64,000 bases of DNA from Sanguibacter hominis ATCC BAA-789 (GCF_012396185.1 NZ_JAAXOW010000005.1:1-64000); one strand, 5' to 3'; shown: positions 25,755 through 33,710, counted from the first letter of the stretch. Numbers and translations are program-made. The notes: a model not told the origin generated them from the sequence alone.

Positions 25755-26125
25755 ACCACTGCCGACCCTCAGAGCCGTCTATCCCGGCATTGCCAAACCA
25801 TCAGCTAGCGGCGCCGGGCGCGACAGACGACTTGGTCACGTCGAGGAACATCCCCCAGAAACGACCGTTTTCGGCCGCGTCTCGGGTGCCCCTGGCCTGT
25901 TGTGTGACTTCCAGCGGAAGATGACGGTCTCCTGCCGGTGCTAGGTGGCGGTCCAGGGCTGGGCGTTTCGTCTGGGAGCTGTGGTGATTCTTCGACAGCG
26001 CAGGGTCATGACCGCACCGCACGCGGACTGTCGCCCGCGACTTGGACCTGTGGCTGCTGAGGCCGACCTGGGCCCAATGCCGCGGAGCTGAGGGAGGCCG
26101 AGCCCGCTCGGAGCGGCCGTGTCGA
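25755..26125. other. Stretch without a recognised gene
   Basis: About 370 bases between the unknown membrane protein and cueP. Short open frames exist on both strands but none has a domain or a convincing ribosome-binding site. The content may be remnants of transferred DNA. Confidence 0.4.
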
Positions 26126-26677
26126 TCAGGTGAGTTGGAGGGTGGTCACACAGGTCGGGCTGCCCTCGGTCGTGCTGAACGGAACGCTGCCGCTCAGGTC
26201 GCCCTGGATGATCTCGATCGTGCCCTCGCCGTCTTCGGGAAGCCAGTAGCCGACGAACCCGTTGGAGTAGGTCGTGGCGCTTTCCTCGACGAGAACCGCA
26301 CCGCCGGCGTCGGTGATCTTCACATCGACGGGCTCGTCGACCAGTTCGCCCTGGCAGGTGGCGAGGCTGTGGAAGAAGCACTCGTGCGTGGTTTCGATGT
26401 ACGGCGCGATCGACAGGTAGAACTGGTTGTCGCCCAACGGGACAGCGACCTCCGTGGTGCCGTCGCCGACGAGCACCTCGTCCTCGCGCACGGATGCCGT
26501 GAAGTCGAGTGGCCGGCTCTCGGTGGAGGCGTCGAGCTGCGTGACGATCTCCTGACCGGTCAAGCCGTCGAGACCGAGGCCGGCGAGTACGTCATCGTCC
26601 GACGTCGTGGCGGAGCAGCCGGCGAGCAGAGCGACGCTGGTGACGACGACGGTGGCGAGGTGGAACCGAGAGCGCAT
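26126..26677 (-). CDS. cueP: CueP-family periplasmic copper-binding lipoprotein
   Basis: A 183-residue exported protein. The lipobox LLAGC puts a lipid on Cys21. The mature part has Cys100 and Cys108 (HECFFHSLATC) and Cys176 (SPTCVTTLQLT). The spacing of the three cysteines (8 and 68) equals that of the three copper-binding cysteines of Salmonella CueP as I remember them (96, 104, 172). CueP stores or delivers copper outside the cytoplasm. A tandem TGAAGGTCC box lies 57 bases upstream, shared with other island operons, so copper-induced expression is inferred. The ATG at 26677 has GAGG eight bases before it. The ATPase gene upstream runs in the same direction. Confidence 0.85.
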   Translation of the reverse strand: MRSRFHLATVVVTSVALLAGCSATTSDDDVLAGLGLDGLTGQEIVTQLDASTESRPLDFTASVREDEVLVGDGTTEVAVPLGDNQFYLSIAPYIETTHECFFHSLATCQGELVDEPVDVKITDAGGAVLVEESATTYSNGFVGYWLPEDGEGTIEIIQGDLSGSVPFSTTEGSPTCVTTLQLT

Positions 26678-26733
26678 ATGGAGATCCTCGCTCACGATCG
26701 CGCGCAACTCCGTCGAGCGACGGCCCCGGACGA

Positions 26734-26753
26734 TGAAGGTCCGATGAAGGGGG
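26734..26753 (-). promoter_or_regulatory. CopR-like tandem box in front of cueP
   Basis: TGAAGGTCC (26734-26742), GA, TGAAGGGGG (26745-26753): two direct repeats with an 11-bp period. The same box occurs at 30288, 33711 and 36169. It lies between the end of the copper ATPase gene and cueP. Confidence 0.6.
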
Positions 26754-26760
26754 CGTCTGC

Positions 26761-28920
26761 TCAGGCAGCCGGTACCGCCGTCCGGGACGGCGGCCCGACA
26801 TGCTTGGCCTCGTGAGCTGCGGCTGTCGAAGCCTCCGGGCTCAGGTCGAGACGTCGTAGGAGCTGGGCGTTGGCGGCGACGACGACCGTGGACACGGACA
26901 TCAGGATCGCGCCGATCTCCATCGGCAGGACCAACCCCACCGGCGCGAGGACACCGGCGGCGAGGGGCACCGCGGCGATGTTGTAGCCGGCGGCCCACCA
27001 CAGGTTCTGCGTCATCTTCCGGTAGCCCTCACGGGACAGCTGGATGACGGACAGGACAGAGCGAGGATCGTCCGAGGCCAAAATGACCCCGGCCGAGGCG
27101 ATGGCCACGTCGGTGCCCGCGCCGATCGCGACGCCGACGTCGGCCTGAGCGAGGGCGGGGGCGTCGTTCACGCCGTCGCCGACCATCGCCACGGTCTGCC
27201 CGGCACCCTGCAGGGAGGCGACCTTGCTGCTCTTGTCCTCGGGGCGGACGCCCGCGAACACCTGATCGATGCCGAGCTCGGCACCCACGGCCCTGGCGAC
27301 CGGCTCGGCGTCGCCGGTGATCATCACGACGCGGATGCCGAGTGCGTGGAGGGCGTCGACCGCCTCGCGAGACTCCTGACGTACCTCGTCGGCGAGCCCG
27401 AGCGCTCCGGCCACCTGGCCGTCGACCACCACGTGCAGCACGATCTGCCCGCGATCGGACCAGGGCTGGGTCGCCGGTAGGGGAGCGAGCCCGTGCTCCG
27501 TCAGGAGGTTCGGCCCGCCGACGGCGACGCGGCGTCCCTCCACGGTGGCGGAGACGCCGACCGCCGTGGAGGCCCGGAAGTCCTCGGCGCGGGGAACGCT
27601 GAGCCCCCGGTGGTGTGCAGCGGCGGTGATCGCACGCGCGAGGGGGTGCTCGCTGTCGGCCTCCGCGGCGGCGGCGAGCGCGAGGAGCTCTTCGTCACCG
27701 ATCCCGGTGGTGGCGATGTCGTGCAGGGCGGGCTCGCCCTTGGTGAGCGTCCCGGTCTTGTCGAACAGGACGGTGTCCACCACGCGCATCCGCTCGAGTG
27801 CGGCGCGGTCCTTGATCAGCACGCCGCCGCGGGCAGCGCGCTCGGTGGAGATCGACACCACCAGCGGGATGGCGAGCCCGAGGGCGTGCGGGCAGGCGAT
27901 GACGAGGACCGTGATGGCGCGGATGATCGCGAAGTCCGGTGTGCCGACGGCGCTCCAGATCGCGACGGTGATGATGGCGGCGACCAGGGCGAACCAGAAC
28001 AGCCACCCGGCGGCGCGGTCGGCCAGCAGCTGCGCACGCGTCGTGGACGACTGCGCCTGCGCGACCAGACGCTGGATCCCGGCCAGCACGGTCGAGTCAC
28101 CGACGGCGTCGACCCTCACCCTCAGGGCGCTGTCGGTCGAGACCGTCCCCGCGACGACCTGGTCGCCGACGGTCCGACGTACGGGCCGCGACTCGCCCGT
28201 GATCATCGACTCGTCGACGTCGGCGGCGCCGTCGACGACCTGCCCGTCCGCCGGGACCCGAGCACCCGGGCGGACGACGACGACGTCTCCCAGGACGAGC
28301 GAGGACGGCGGCACCGCGACGACCGAGTCGCCGTCGACCTTCTCCGCCTCGTCGGGGAGGAGCGCCGCGAGGGAGTCGAGGGCGGAAGAGGTCTGCGCCA
28401 GCGACCGCATCTCCAGCCAGTGGCCGAGCAGCATGATCACGACAAGGAGGGCGAGCTCCCACCAGAACTCCAGCTCGTGCGAGAGCACGCCGAGGGTCGC
28501 CGCCCAGGAGGCGACGAACGCGACGGTGATCGCCATCCCGACGAGCACCATCATCCCGGGCTTGCGGCCCCGGAGCTCGGCGACGGCCCCCGTGAGGAAG
28601 GGCCGTCCACCCCACAGGTAGATGGCCGTGCCGAGGACCGGCGCGACCCAGGCGAGCCCCGGGACGTCAGGGAGGCTGTACCCGAGCAGGTCGGCGAACA
28701 TCCCGCTGAGCAGCACCGCCGGCACGGCCAGCGCGAGATTGATCCAGAACAGGCGCCGGAACAGCGCCACGTGGTCACCGTGATTTCCGCCGTGCGCACC
28801 GTGCCCGCCGTGGCGGTCTTGAGCGCGCAGATCCGTCTCGCCGGCCGTCCGATCATCCCGATGGCCGGCACGGTTGTGACGGCCGCCGTGCATGTCGTGG
28901 CTCTGGTGCGCGTCGCTCAT
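26761..28920 (-). CDS. copB: Copper-translocating P1B-type ATPase (CPH type, CopB-like)
   Basis: A 719-residue heavy-metal exporter. The N-terminus (1-50) holds ten histidines and no CxxC domain. Then come TM helices, the actuator TGES (241-244), the membrane metal motif CPH (343-345), the phosphorylation motif DKTGT (387-391), and the nucleotide domain ending GDGVNDAPAL. CPH with a His-rich N-terminus marks the CopB group, which exports Cu(II)/Cu(I) or silver. The ATG at 28920 follows GGAG. A CsoR-like operator overlaps the -10 region at 28952-28971. No copper-box tandem repeat precedes it, unlike its neighbours. Confidence 0.92.
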   Translation of the reverse strand: MSDAHQSHDMHGGRHNRAGHRDDRTAGETDLRAQDRHGGHGAHGGNHGDHVALFRRLFWINLALAVPAVLLSGMFADLLGYSLPDVPGLAWVAPVLGTAIYLWGGRPFLTGAVAELRGRKPGMMVLVGMAITVAFVASWAATLGVLSHELEFWWELALLVVIMLLGHWLEMRSLAQTSSALDSLAALLPDEAEKVDGDSVVAVPPSSLVLGDVVVVRPGARVPADGQVVDGAADVDESMITGESRPVRRTVGDQVVAGTVSTDSALRVRVDAVGDSTVLAGIQRLVAQAQSSTTRAQLLADRAAGWLFWFALVAAIITVAIWSAVGTPDFAIIRAITVLVIACPHALGLAIPLVVSISTERAARGGVLIKDRAALERMRVVDTVLFDKTGTLTKGEPALHDIATTGIGDEELLALAAAAEADSEHPLARAITAAAHHRGLSVPRAEDFRASTAVGVSATVEGRRVAVGGPNLLTEHGLAPLPATQPWSDRGQIVLHVVVDGQVAGALGLADEVRQESREAVDALHALGIRVVMITGDAEPVARAVGAELGIDQVFAGVRPEDKSSKVASLQGAGQTVAMVGDGVNDAPALAQADVGVAIGAGTDVAIASAGVILASDDPRSVLSVIQLSREGYRKMTQNLWWAAGYNIAAVPLAAGVLAPVGLVLPMEIGAILMSVSTVVVAANAQLLRRLDLSPEASTAAAHEAKHVGPPSRTAVPAA

Positions 28921-28951
28921 AGCTCTTCTCCTCGACCCGTGCTTCGCATCG

Positions 28952-28971
28952 AATATACCCCCCGGTGGTAT
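28952..28971 (-). promoter_or_regulatory. CsoR-like operator and -10 of the copper ATPase gene
   Basis: ATACCCCCCGGTGGTAT (28955-28971) has the ATACC...GGTAT ends and length of CsoR operators such as that of copZA. On the minus strand it runs into TATATT (28957-28952), a good -10 hexamer, so a bound repressor would block the promoter. No csoR gene is seen in this window. Confidence 0.65.
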
Positions 28972-29038
28972 GGCGAGGAACTGCGCACGCGCGGCGGGTA
29001 TTCCCGTCGTCGCACCGCTCGACGACGGATGGGTCAGA

Positions 29039-29680
29039 TCAGGGGGCCGGGCACGAGCGGAGCGCGGTGCCCTCGACGCCCGGTACGGGGCGTGCCTCCG
29101 CCTCGGCCGCCGTCGTCGCGATGCCGTTGCGCTCGATGTCCTCGATGAGCCAGTCCATCTCGGCAATCTCCCGCTGCTGGGCTTCGATGATCTCGACGGC
29201 GAGCCTGCACACCCGGACGTCGTCGATCTGCGCCCGCTCCGAGCGGGTGATCGCCAGGGAGTGGTGGGGGATCATCGCGCGCATGAACGCGGTGTCGCCG
29301 ACCGTGGCCTGACTGCGGTCGAGCACGACGCCGCCGACGAGGAGCAGCACGCTGACGGCGACGACCGCGATGTTCGCCTTGGCGTTCTTGTACATGTTCA
29401 GCATCCAGGCAAGCATGATCAGGCCCATGGTGCCGCCCATGGTGACCGCCATGAAGACGCGGCTCTGGCTGAACCGGACGTGGTCGAGCTCCCACGAGCC
29501 GACGAACATCACGAAGTACATGGCCACCATGGCGGTGAGGATCATGGCGGCGAACCGCAGGTACATGCCCTTCATCTGATGGCTTTGCCCACCGCTGTGG
29601 TGCTCACCCCGGCGGCTGGCGTCGTCACCGTCGTTGTCCTCCTTCTTCGACTCGCCATCGTGCTCGCTGTGCATAGACAT
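29039..29680 (-). CDS. DUF305 membrane protein
   Basis: A 213-residue protein. A hydrophilic His/Asp-rich N-terminus (1-37) is followed by three TM helices (about 41-60, 75-95, 104-120) and then a DUF305 domain with the signature MIPHHSLAITRSE. DUF305 proteins are ferritin-like helical bundles frequently found in copper and silver resistance loci. It lies 96 bases after the four-helix copper protein gene and probably belongs to the same transcript. The extracytoplasmic HH motif may bind metal. Confidence 0.8.
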   Translation of the reverse strand: MSMHSEHDGESKKEDNDGDDASRRGEHHSGGQSHQMKGMYLRFAAMILTAMVAMYFVMFVGSWELDHVRFSQSRVFMAVTMGGTMGLIMLAWMLNMYKNAKANIAVVAVSVLLLVGGVVLDRSQATVGDTAFMRAMIPHHSLAITRSERAQIDDVRVCRLAVEIIEAQQREIAEMDWLIEDIERNGIATTAAEAEARPVPGVEGTALRSCPAP

Positions 29681-29776
29681 CGCTGCGCCTCCTCGTCTTG
29701 CTGCTACGTGCTGGGGTGCCGGGCGGGCTCACGCGGTGCTGCGGGCGCGCTGCCCGTCGGCACCGCGCGACCACGC

Positions 29777-30178
29777 TCAGCGGATGGCCGCGAGGAGCTC
29801 GGCGCAGGCGGCCTCGCAGTCCCGGCACGCCTCGGCGCAGACGCGGCAGTGCTCGTGCATGCCCGCGTGCTGCTCGCACTCATCACCACACGCCCGGCAG
29901 GCGGCGATGCAGGCCTCGAGGTGGGCCCGGGTGATGTTGGTGTCGTAACTGGTGTGGCGGGACAGGATCCGCGCCGTGGCCGCGCAGCTGTCGGCGCAGT
30001 CGAGGTTGGACCGGATGCACTTGCGCAGGTCCGCGACCATCTCCTCGCTCAGGCACGCGTCCGCGCACGCGGTGCACGCCTGCGAGCAGGCGACGAGGGT
30101 CTCAATGACGCGGGCCAGCAACTGTCGGTCGAGGTTGATGGTTGCGGGGTAGGTCTCGAGCATCTCCGTGGTCTTCAC
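29777..30178 (-). CDS. Four-helix bundle copper-binding protein (DUF326, Csp-like)
   Basis: A 133-residue Cys-rich helical protein. Cysteines recur in CxxxC and CxxC spacings along all helices (CSQACTACADAC, CADSCAATA, CIAACRACGDEC, CRVCAEACRDCEAAC), the pattern of copper storage proteins (Csp/DUF326). These bundles hold many Cu(I) ions inside the helical barrel. No export signal is seen, so it is cytosolic. The GTG at 30178 was chosen for its GAGGAGGA site. A copper-box tandem repeat lies 110 bases upstream. Confidence 0.88.
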   Translation of the reverse strand: MKTTEMLETYPATINLDRQLLARVIETLVACSQACTACADACLSEEMVADLRKCIRSNLDCADSCAATARILSRHTSYDTNITRAHLEACIAACRACGDECEQHAGMHEHCRVCAEACRDCEAACAELLAAIR

Positions 30179-30287
30179 GTCGTTCCTCCTCGGTCGAGAT
30201 GCGGTGCGTTGATCGCGCGCCGCGGGGACCTTTTCGACGCTAAGGAGGCGCCTGCGTGCTCGCGTGGCGAGAGGGCGCGGGTGGCCA

Positions 30288-30307
30288 TGAAGGTTCGATG
30301 AAGATGC
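30288..30307 (-). promoter_or_regulatory. CopR-like tandem box in front of the copper storage gene
   Basis: TGAAGGTTC (30288-30296), GA, TGAAGATGC (30299-30307). Same arrangement as the boxes at 26734, 33711 and 36169. It lies between the [2Fe-2S] gene end and the DUF326 gene start, pointing to control of the latter. Confidence 0.62.
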
Positions 30308-30373
30308 GCACTGCTCGGGACGACGAGTCGTGCGCACGGCGGGCAGGGCAGCACCTGGGCCTCGTGCTGACGA

Positions 30374-30766
30374 CTACGCCGAAGGGCCCCCGGACACCGC
30401 GTCGGACCGCTGGATGACGTTGCTGGCCAGCCCACCCGGCAGTTCCGTAGCGCCCGGGCCACCGGAGCGCAGCCAGTCCGCGAGCTCGGCGGTTGCCTCG
30501 TCCCCGGCGAGGTGCTCGAACCACACCGGCCGTGCGCCGGCACCGCGGCTGGCACGGGTCGGACGAGCGACCACGGCGTCGCCGCATTCGCACAAGTCGA
30601 GGCACTCGACCGTCGTGAGGCGTGCGACGCCGGATTCGGCGAGGCGCTGCAGCCGCTGCAGCTGGCCACCCGCCTCTGTGTCACTCTCGCCCAGTGTTTC
30701 CCCGGCGCAGAGACTGCACGCAGTTAGACCGGGCAGGTCCTTCCAGATCGGACTGGAGTTCGCCAT
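30374..30766 (-). CDS. Thioredoxin-like [2Fe-2S] ferredoxin-domain protein
   Basis: A 130-residue small protein. Cys17 and Cys20 (TACSLCAG), Cys55, Cys59 and Cys61 (VECLDLCECGD) have the layout of thioredoxin-like [2Fe-2S] ferredoxins, with the second half ending in VWFEHL and a helix. It may carry electrons or bind metal. On its strand TATCGT ends six bases before the ATG, so it could be leaderless with its own promoter behind the terminator at 30827-30860. It sits inside the copper island, but a direct link to copper is inferred only from position. Confidence 0.7.
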   Translation of the reverse strand: MANSSPIWKDLPGLTACSLCAGETLGESDTEAGGQLQRLQRLAESGVARLTTVECLDLCECGDAVVARPTRASRGAGARPVWFEHLAGDEATAELADWLRSGGPGATELPGGLASNVIQRSDAVSGGPSA

Positions 30767-30826
30767 CAGGCGACGATACTTCCGCCCCGATTCCTTCGCC
30801 GCAGGGTCGGTGGCAGACGCACACGA

Positions 30827-30860
30827 CAGGAGGCCACCCTCTCATGCGGGTGGCCTCCTG
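30827..30860 (-). terminator. Terminator after the DUF305 lipoprotein gene
   Basis: CAGGAGGCCACCC (30827-30839) and GGGTGGCCTCCTG (30848-30860) form a perfect 13-bp stem with an 8-base loop; CACGAC/GTCGTG extend it after a small bulge. It closes the operon that starts at 33631. Confidence 0.8.
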
Positions 30861-30877
30861 CCGGTCGTGCTCGGTGC

Positions 30878-31504
30878 TCAGAGGGACCGCAGCAGGTTCT
30901 CCATCTCGGTGATCTCTGTGTTCTGGTCGTCCCTGATCGTCCGGGCGAGCGCCAGGGCGTCGGAGTCTGCGCCCTCGCCGATCTGAGTTTGGGCCATCTC
31001 GATGGCTCCGCGGTGGTGGGCGACCATGAGCTCGAGGAACTTCCGGTCGAACTCGACCCCCTCGAGGCCGGCCAGGGTGGTCATCGCCTCCTCCTGGTCC
31101 ATGCCGTCCATGTCCATCCCGCCGTGGTCCATGCCGCCGTGCTCAGCGCCAGCGGGCAGCTCCTCGTCCCACGTCTGCAGCCAGCCGGACATGAGCTCGA
31201 TCTCCGGGCCCTGCGCTGCAGCGATTCGCTCTGCGAGGGTGCGCACCTCCTCGGTGGAGGCGCGCTCGACCGCGAGCTCGGCCATCTCGAGCGCTCCCTG
31301 GTGGTGGACGATCATCATCTGCGTGAACTCGACGTCCGCGGCGTTGTGCTCGGTCGTCTCCTCGGCTTCCTCGCTGCTCGAGGACTCGGGCGCCGCGGGC
31401 GGTTCCGCGGTCGGCTCCTCGCCTGTGGAGCAGGCGGCAAGGGTGGCTGTCAGGGCCAGGATTGCTGTGGTCGCGGCGAGGCGCCGGCGCGTCGCGCTCA
31501 TCAA
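30878..31504 (-). CDS. DUF305 lipoprotein
   Basis: A 208-residue exported protein. Signal peptide with lipobox LAAC (Cys25), an acidic Ser/Glu-rich linker (28-52), then two DUF305 halves with the signatures MMIVHHQGALEMAELA and LMVAHHRGAIEMAQTQ. A Met/His/Gly-rich loop between them (HGGMDHGGMDMDGMDQEE) looks like a copper-binding segment. It is the last gene of the copper-box operon and is followed by a strong terminator. A role as extracytoplasmic copper buffer is inferred. Confidence 0.88.
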   Translation of the reverse strand: MMSATRRRLAATTAILALTATLAACSTGEEPTAEPPAAPESSSSEEAEETTEHNAADVEFTQMMIVHHQGALEMAELAVERASTEEVRTLAERIAAAQGPEIELMSGWLQTWDEELPAGAEHGGMDHGGMDMDGMDQEEAMTTLAGLEGVEFDRKFLELMVAHHRGAIEMAQTQIGEGADSDALALARTIRDDQNTEITEMENLLRSL

Positions 31505-31543
31505 GGGGTGGTTCCTTCCCAGGATCGGTGTACTCGGTATCGG

Positions 31544-31675
31544 TCAGGCTGAGGTGCTGGTCGCGCAGCAGGTGTCCGCGCCCTGAGCGCCCTCGCCGCA
31601 GCAGCTGTCGCTGACCGTGGCGGCCGTGCTCGGGGTCGTGGTGGTCGCAGTGGTGGTGTCCTGGCAGCAGCCCAT
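31544..31675 (-). CDS. 43-residue peptide with three Cys-Cys pairs
   Basis: An ATG with an AAGGAG site six to seven bases upstream opens a 43-codon frame. The peptide begins MGCCQD and has Cys-Cys at 3-4, 25-26 and 36-37, with Thr/Ser/Ala-rich spacers and no hydrophobic segment. It lies between the anchored redoxin and the DUF305 lipoprotein in one direction. Three vicinal dithiols in so small a protein suggest Cu(I) or other soft-metal binding, similar in idea to a metallothionein. I know no family for it. It is too short for many gene callers. Confidence 0.65.
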   Translation of the reverse strand: MGCCQDTTTATTTTPSTAATVSDSCCGEGAQGADTCCATSTSA

Positions 31676-31726
31676 CGGGCTCTCCTTCGTTGTGTCGGTG
31701 ACGCGCGTCAGGTCGGACGGTGATGG

Positions 31727-32353
31727 TTATAGGCGGGCGGTCACCTCCTTGAGCAGGTCGGCGGGGGCGAGCCACATGGACGGGTAGTTGCCGTGCCATA
31801 GCTGGTTGCCCTCGGCGTCGATCAGGACGAACCCGTGCCCCGGGAGTCCTTCGTGCATGCCCTTGCCGAGGGTGTCGTAGGCAGCGGAGACGGTGCCGTC
31901 GTCGAGCAGGAACGGTGCCTGGACGCCGAGGCGTTCGCGGTGGGCGTTGATCTGGTCGGCGGTGTTCATCACGATCGGCAGCACGGTGATGCCAGCTTCG
32001 GCGAACGCGGGGTCCTTCTCGATCTCGGCCATCTGCAGCAGGCAGGAGTCGCACCCGGCGCCCTCGTTGAAGTACAGGACGACCGGCTCGCCGCGGAAGT
32101 CCGCCAGCGAGACGCTCGAGCCGTCCGAGGCCGGCAGGGTGAAGTCCGGCGCGACCCGGACATCGGTCGATGTGGTGGGCTGGGAGGTGATCAGCGCGAT
32201 CGCGACGATGACCCCGATGATCAGCGCGGCCGCGCCCCAAGCGGCCCAGCTCAGGCGCTGGCGGCGCCGTGCAGCACCGGCCTGGGCCTGCTGGATCTCC
32301 GTGAGGACCTGCTGGCGTTCGGCGAGGCGGCGGGTGGCGGTTCCGGAGGTCAT
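31727..32353 (-). CDS. Membrane-anchored redoxin (AhpC/TSA-like thioredoxin fold)
   Basis: A 208-residue protein. One TM helix at about 35-56 anchors a thioredoxin-fold domain facing outside (about 68-208). The domain starts APDFTLPASDGSSVSLADFRG, a redoxin signature, and has CxxC at 101-104 (GAGCDSC). It would reduce or isomerise thiols outside the membrane using electrons from the CcdA-like partner. The ATG overlaps the upstream stop as ATGA, so translation is coupled to the CcdA gene. Confidence 0.85.
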   Translation of the reverse strand: MTSGTATRRLAERQQVLTEIQQAQAGAARRRQRLSWAAWGAAALIIGVIVAIALITSQPTTSTDVRVAPDFTLPASDGSSVSLADFRGEPVVLYFNEGAGCDSCLLQMAEIEKDPAFAEAGITVLPIVMNTADQINAHRERLGVQAPFLLDDGTVSAAYDTLGKGMHEGLPGHGFVLIDAEGNQLWHGNYPSMWLAPADLLKEVTARL

Positions 32354-33333
32354 CGGGTCACTTCTTCCGTGGTCGGGGCGGCGTGGCAGGACGGGACAGA
32401 CGCGGCTGGGCCGTCGCTCGGCCCTGCAGCTGCCGTGGCGGTGGCCGGGGCGGTGCTCTTCGGTCGAGCCAGGCGGCGCCGGTCGGCGAGGGTCGCCCAG
32501 ATGAACGCTGCCGCGACTGCGAGCAACGCCAACCCCTGCACGGGCTCGGGCACCGGAGACAGGAACTCCTGGACCGCGGCGAACACGTCGGTCAGGGTGC
32601 GGCTGGCAGCGTCCTGGAACGCCGAGCCGCCGGTCATGTCCGTGCTGCCGGCCAGGGCGATGACGAACACGCCCATCACCGCGAACCCGACCGCGACGGC
32701 GATGTTCAGGGTGTTGGTGACCAGGGTGCGGCCCGCGACGCACAGCCGGACGGTTCTTGCCTGGAACAGCTTGCGCTCACCGAGGCGCGCCTTGTCCCAG
32801 ACGAGGGCCATGACGAACAGCGGAAAGACCATGCCGAACACGTACGCCAGCCCCAGGGCCAGCCCCCCGATGGGAGACCCGGAGAGGACCGACAGAGTCA
32901 TCACCCCGGCCAGGACCGGTGCGCAGCACGAGGACGCGATCCCGGAGAACACCCCGAGGGAGAAGAAGCTCGCGGTGTCACCACGGGTGGTGTCCGGGGC
33001 GCGCAGGAAGGAGGGCAAGGACCACATCCGACCCGACAGGGCCAGGCCCGCCAGGGCGATCATCAGCAGGCCACCTGCCCAGTACAACGTGGCGTGGTAC
33101 TGGGCGATCGCGCCGGCGAGCAGGCTCATCCCCAGCGTGATCGGCACCAGCACCACCGCCAGGCCCGCCGCGAAGACGAAGGTCAGCGGCAGCAGCCGCC
33201 ACCTGGCGTTCTTGACCGCACCGGCGAGGTAGGACGGCGCCAGGAAGACGATGCAGCACGGGGCGAACAGGGCCACCCCGCCGGCGAAGAACGCCGCCAG
33301 GATGCTCCCGGTCGTCAGCAGCTCGCTGCCCAT
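32350..33333 (-). CDS. CcdA/DsbD-like thiol-electron membrane transporter
   Basis: A 327-residue membrane protein with about eight TM helices of the CcdA/DsbD family, which carries reducing power across the membrane. The two family cysteine positions are each a Cys-Cys pair: ALFAPCCIVFLAPSYL (26-27) and GIASSCCAPVLAGV (136-137). The ATG at 33333 follows one base after the previous stop; a GTG eight codons upstream is possible. It is followed directly by the anchored redoxin, its likely redox partner. A long C-terminal hydrophilic tail ends the protein. Confidence 0.85.
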   Translation of the reverse strand: MGSELLTTGSILAAFFAGGVALFAPCCIVFLAPSYLAGAVKNARWRLLPLTFVFAAGLAVVLVPITLGMSLLAGAIAQYHATLYWAGGLLMIALAGLALSGRMWSLPSFLRAPDTTRGDTASFFSLGVFSGIASSCCAPVLAGVMTLSVLSGSPIGGLALGLAYVFGMVFPLFVMALVWDKARLGERKLFQARTVRLCVAGRTLVTNTLNIAVAVGFAVMGVFVIALAGSTDMTGGSAFQDAASRTLTDVFAAVQEFLSPVPEPVQGLALLAVAAAFIWATLADRRRLARPKSTAPATATAAAGPSDGPAASVPSCHAAPTTEEVTR

Positions 33334-33334
33334 C

Positions 33335-33631
33335 TCAGGCCCCGACCGCTGGGACACGCCGGCTGTGCAGGGCCTTGGTGAGCTTCTTGCGCGGCAGGCG
33401 CCCGGCGGAGAAGAACTCCCCGTCCACCAGCACCAACGGGTTCATCGCCGGGCGGTGCTCGGCGACCAGGGCCCGGCCCTCGTCCGTCTGGATGCCGACG
33501 CTGCGGACCACCAGCGGGAAGTCGCCGGCCAGGGCCGCCAGGGCCTCCTCGGCGTCATGGCAGAAGTGGCACGCCGGGGCGTGGACGACGGTGACGACGA
33601 CCGGTGGGTCGGCGGGCTCGGTGGTGGACAC
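33335..33631 (-). CDS. Small thioredoxin/glutaredoxin-like protein
   Basis: A 98-residue thioredoxin-fold protein, with CxxC at 21-24 (HAPACHFCHDA) and the following strand VVRSVGIQTDEGRALV. It has no signal peptide, so it acts in the cytoplasm, and could feed electrons to the CcdA-like protein encoded next. GTG at 33631 follows AGGAG by about seven bases. It is the first gene of the copper-box operon, with the tandem box 80-100 bases upstream. The glutathione- or mycothiol-dependence cannot be read. Confidence 0.8.
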   Translation of the reverse strand: MSTTEPADPPVVVTVVHAPACHFCHDAEEALAALAGDFPLVVRSVGIQTDEGRALVAEHRPAMNPLVLVDGEFFSAGRLPRKKLTKALHSRRVPAVGA

Positions 33632-33710
33632 GGGTTTCTCCTGCGGGAGGTCGCGGATCGGGACGTGTAAAGCGTCGACGCGTCGCACCGAAGGACCGGT
33701 CGCCCTTGGA

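Noticed and set aside
25801-26022. 73-codon minus-strand frame as a gene or transposase remnant
   Set aside because: No ribosome-binding site and no convincing similarity to a transposase.
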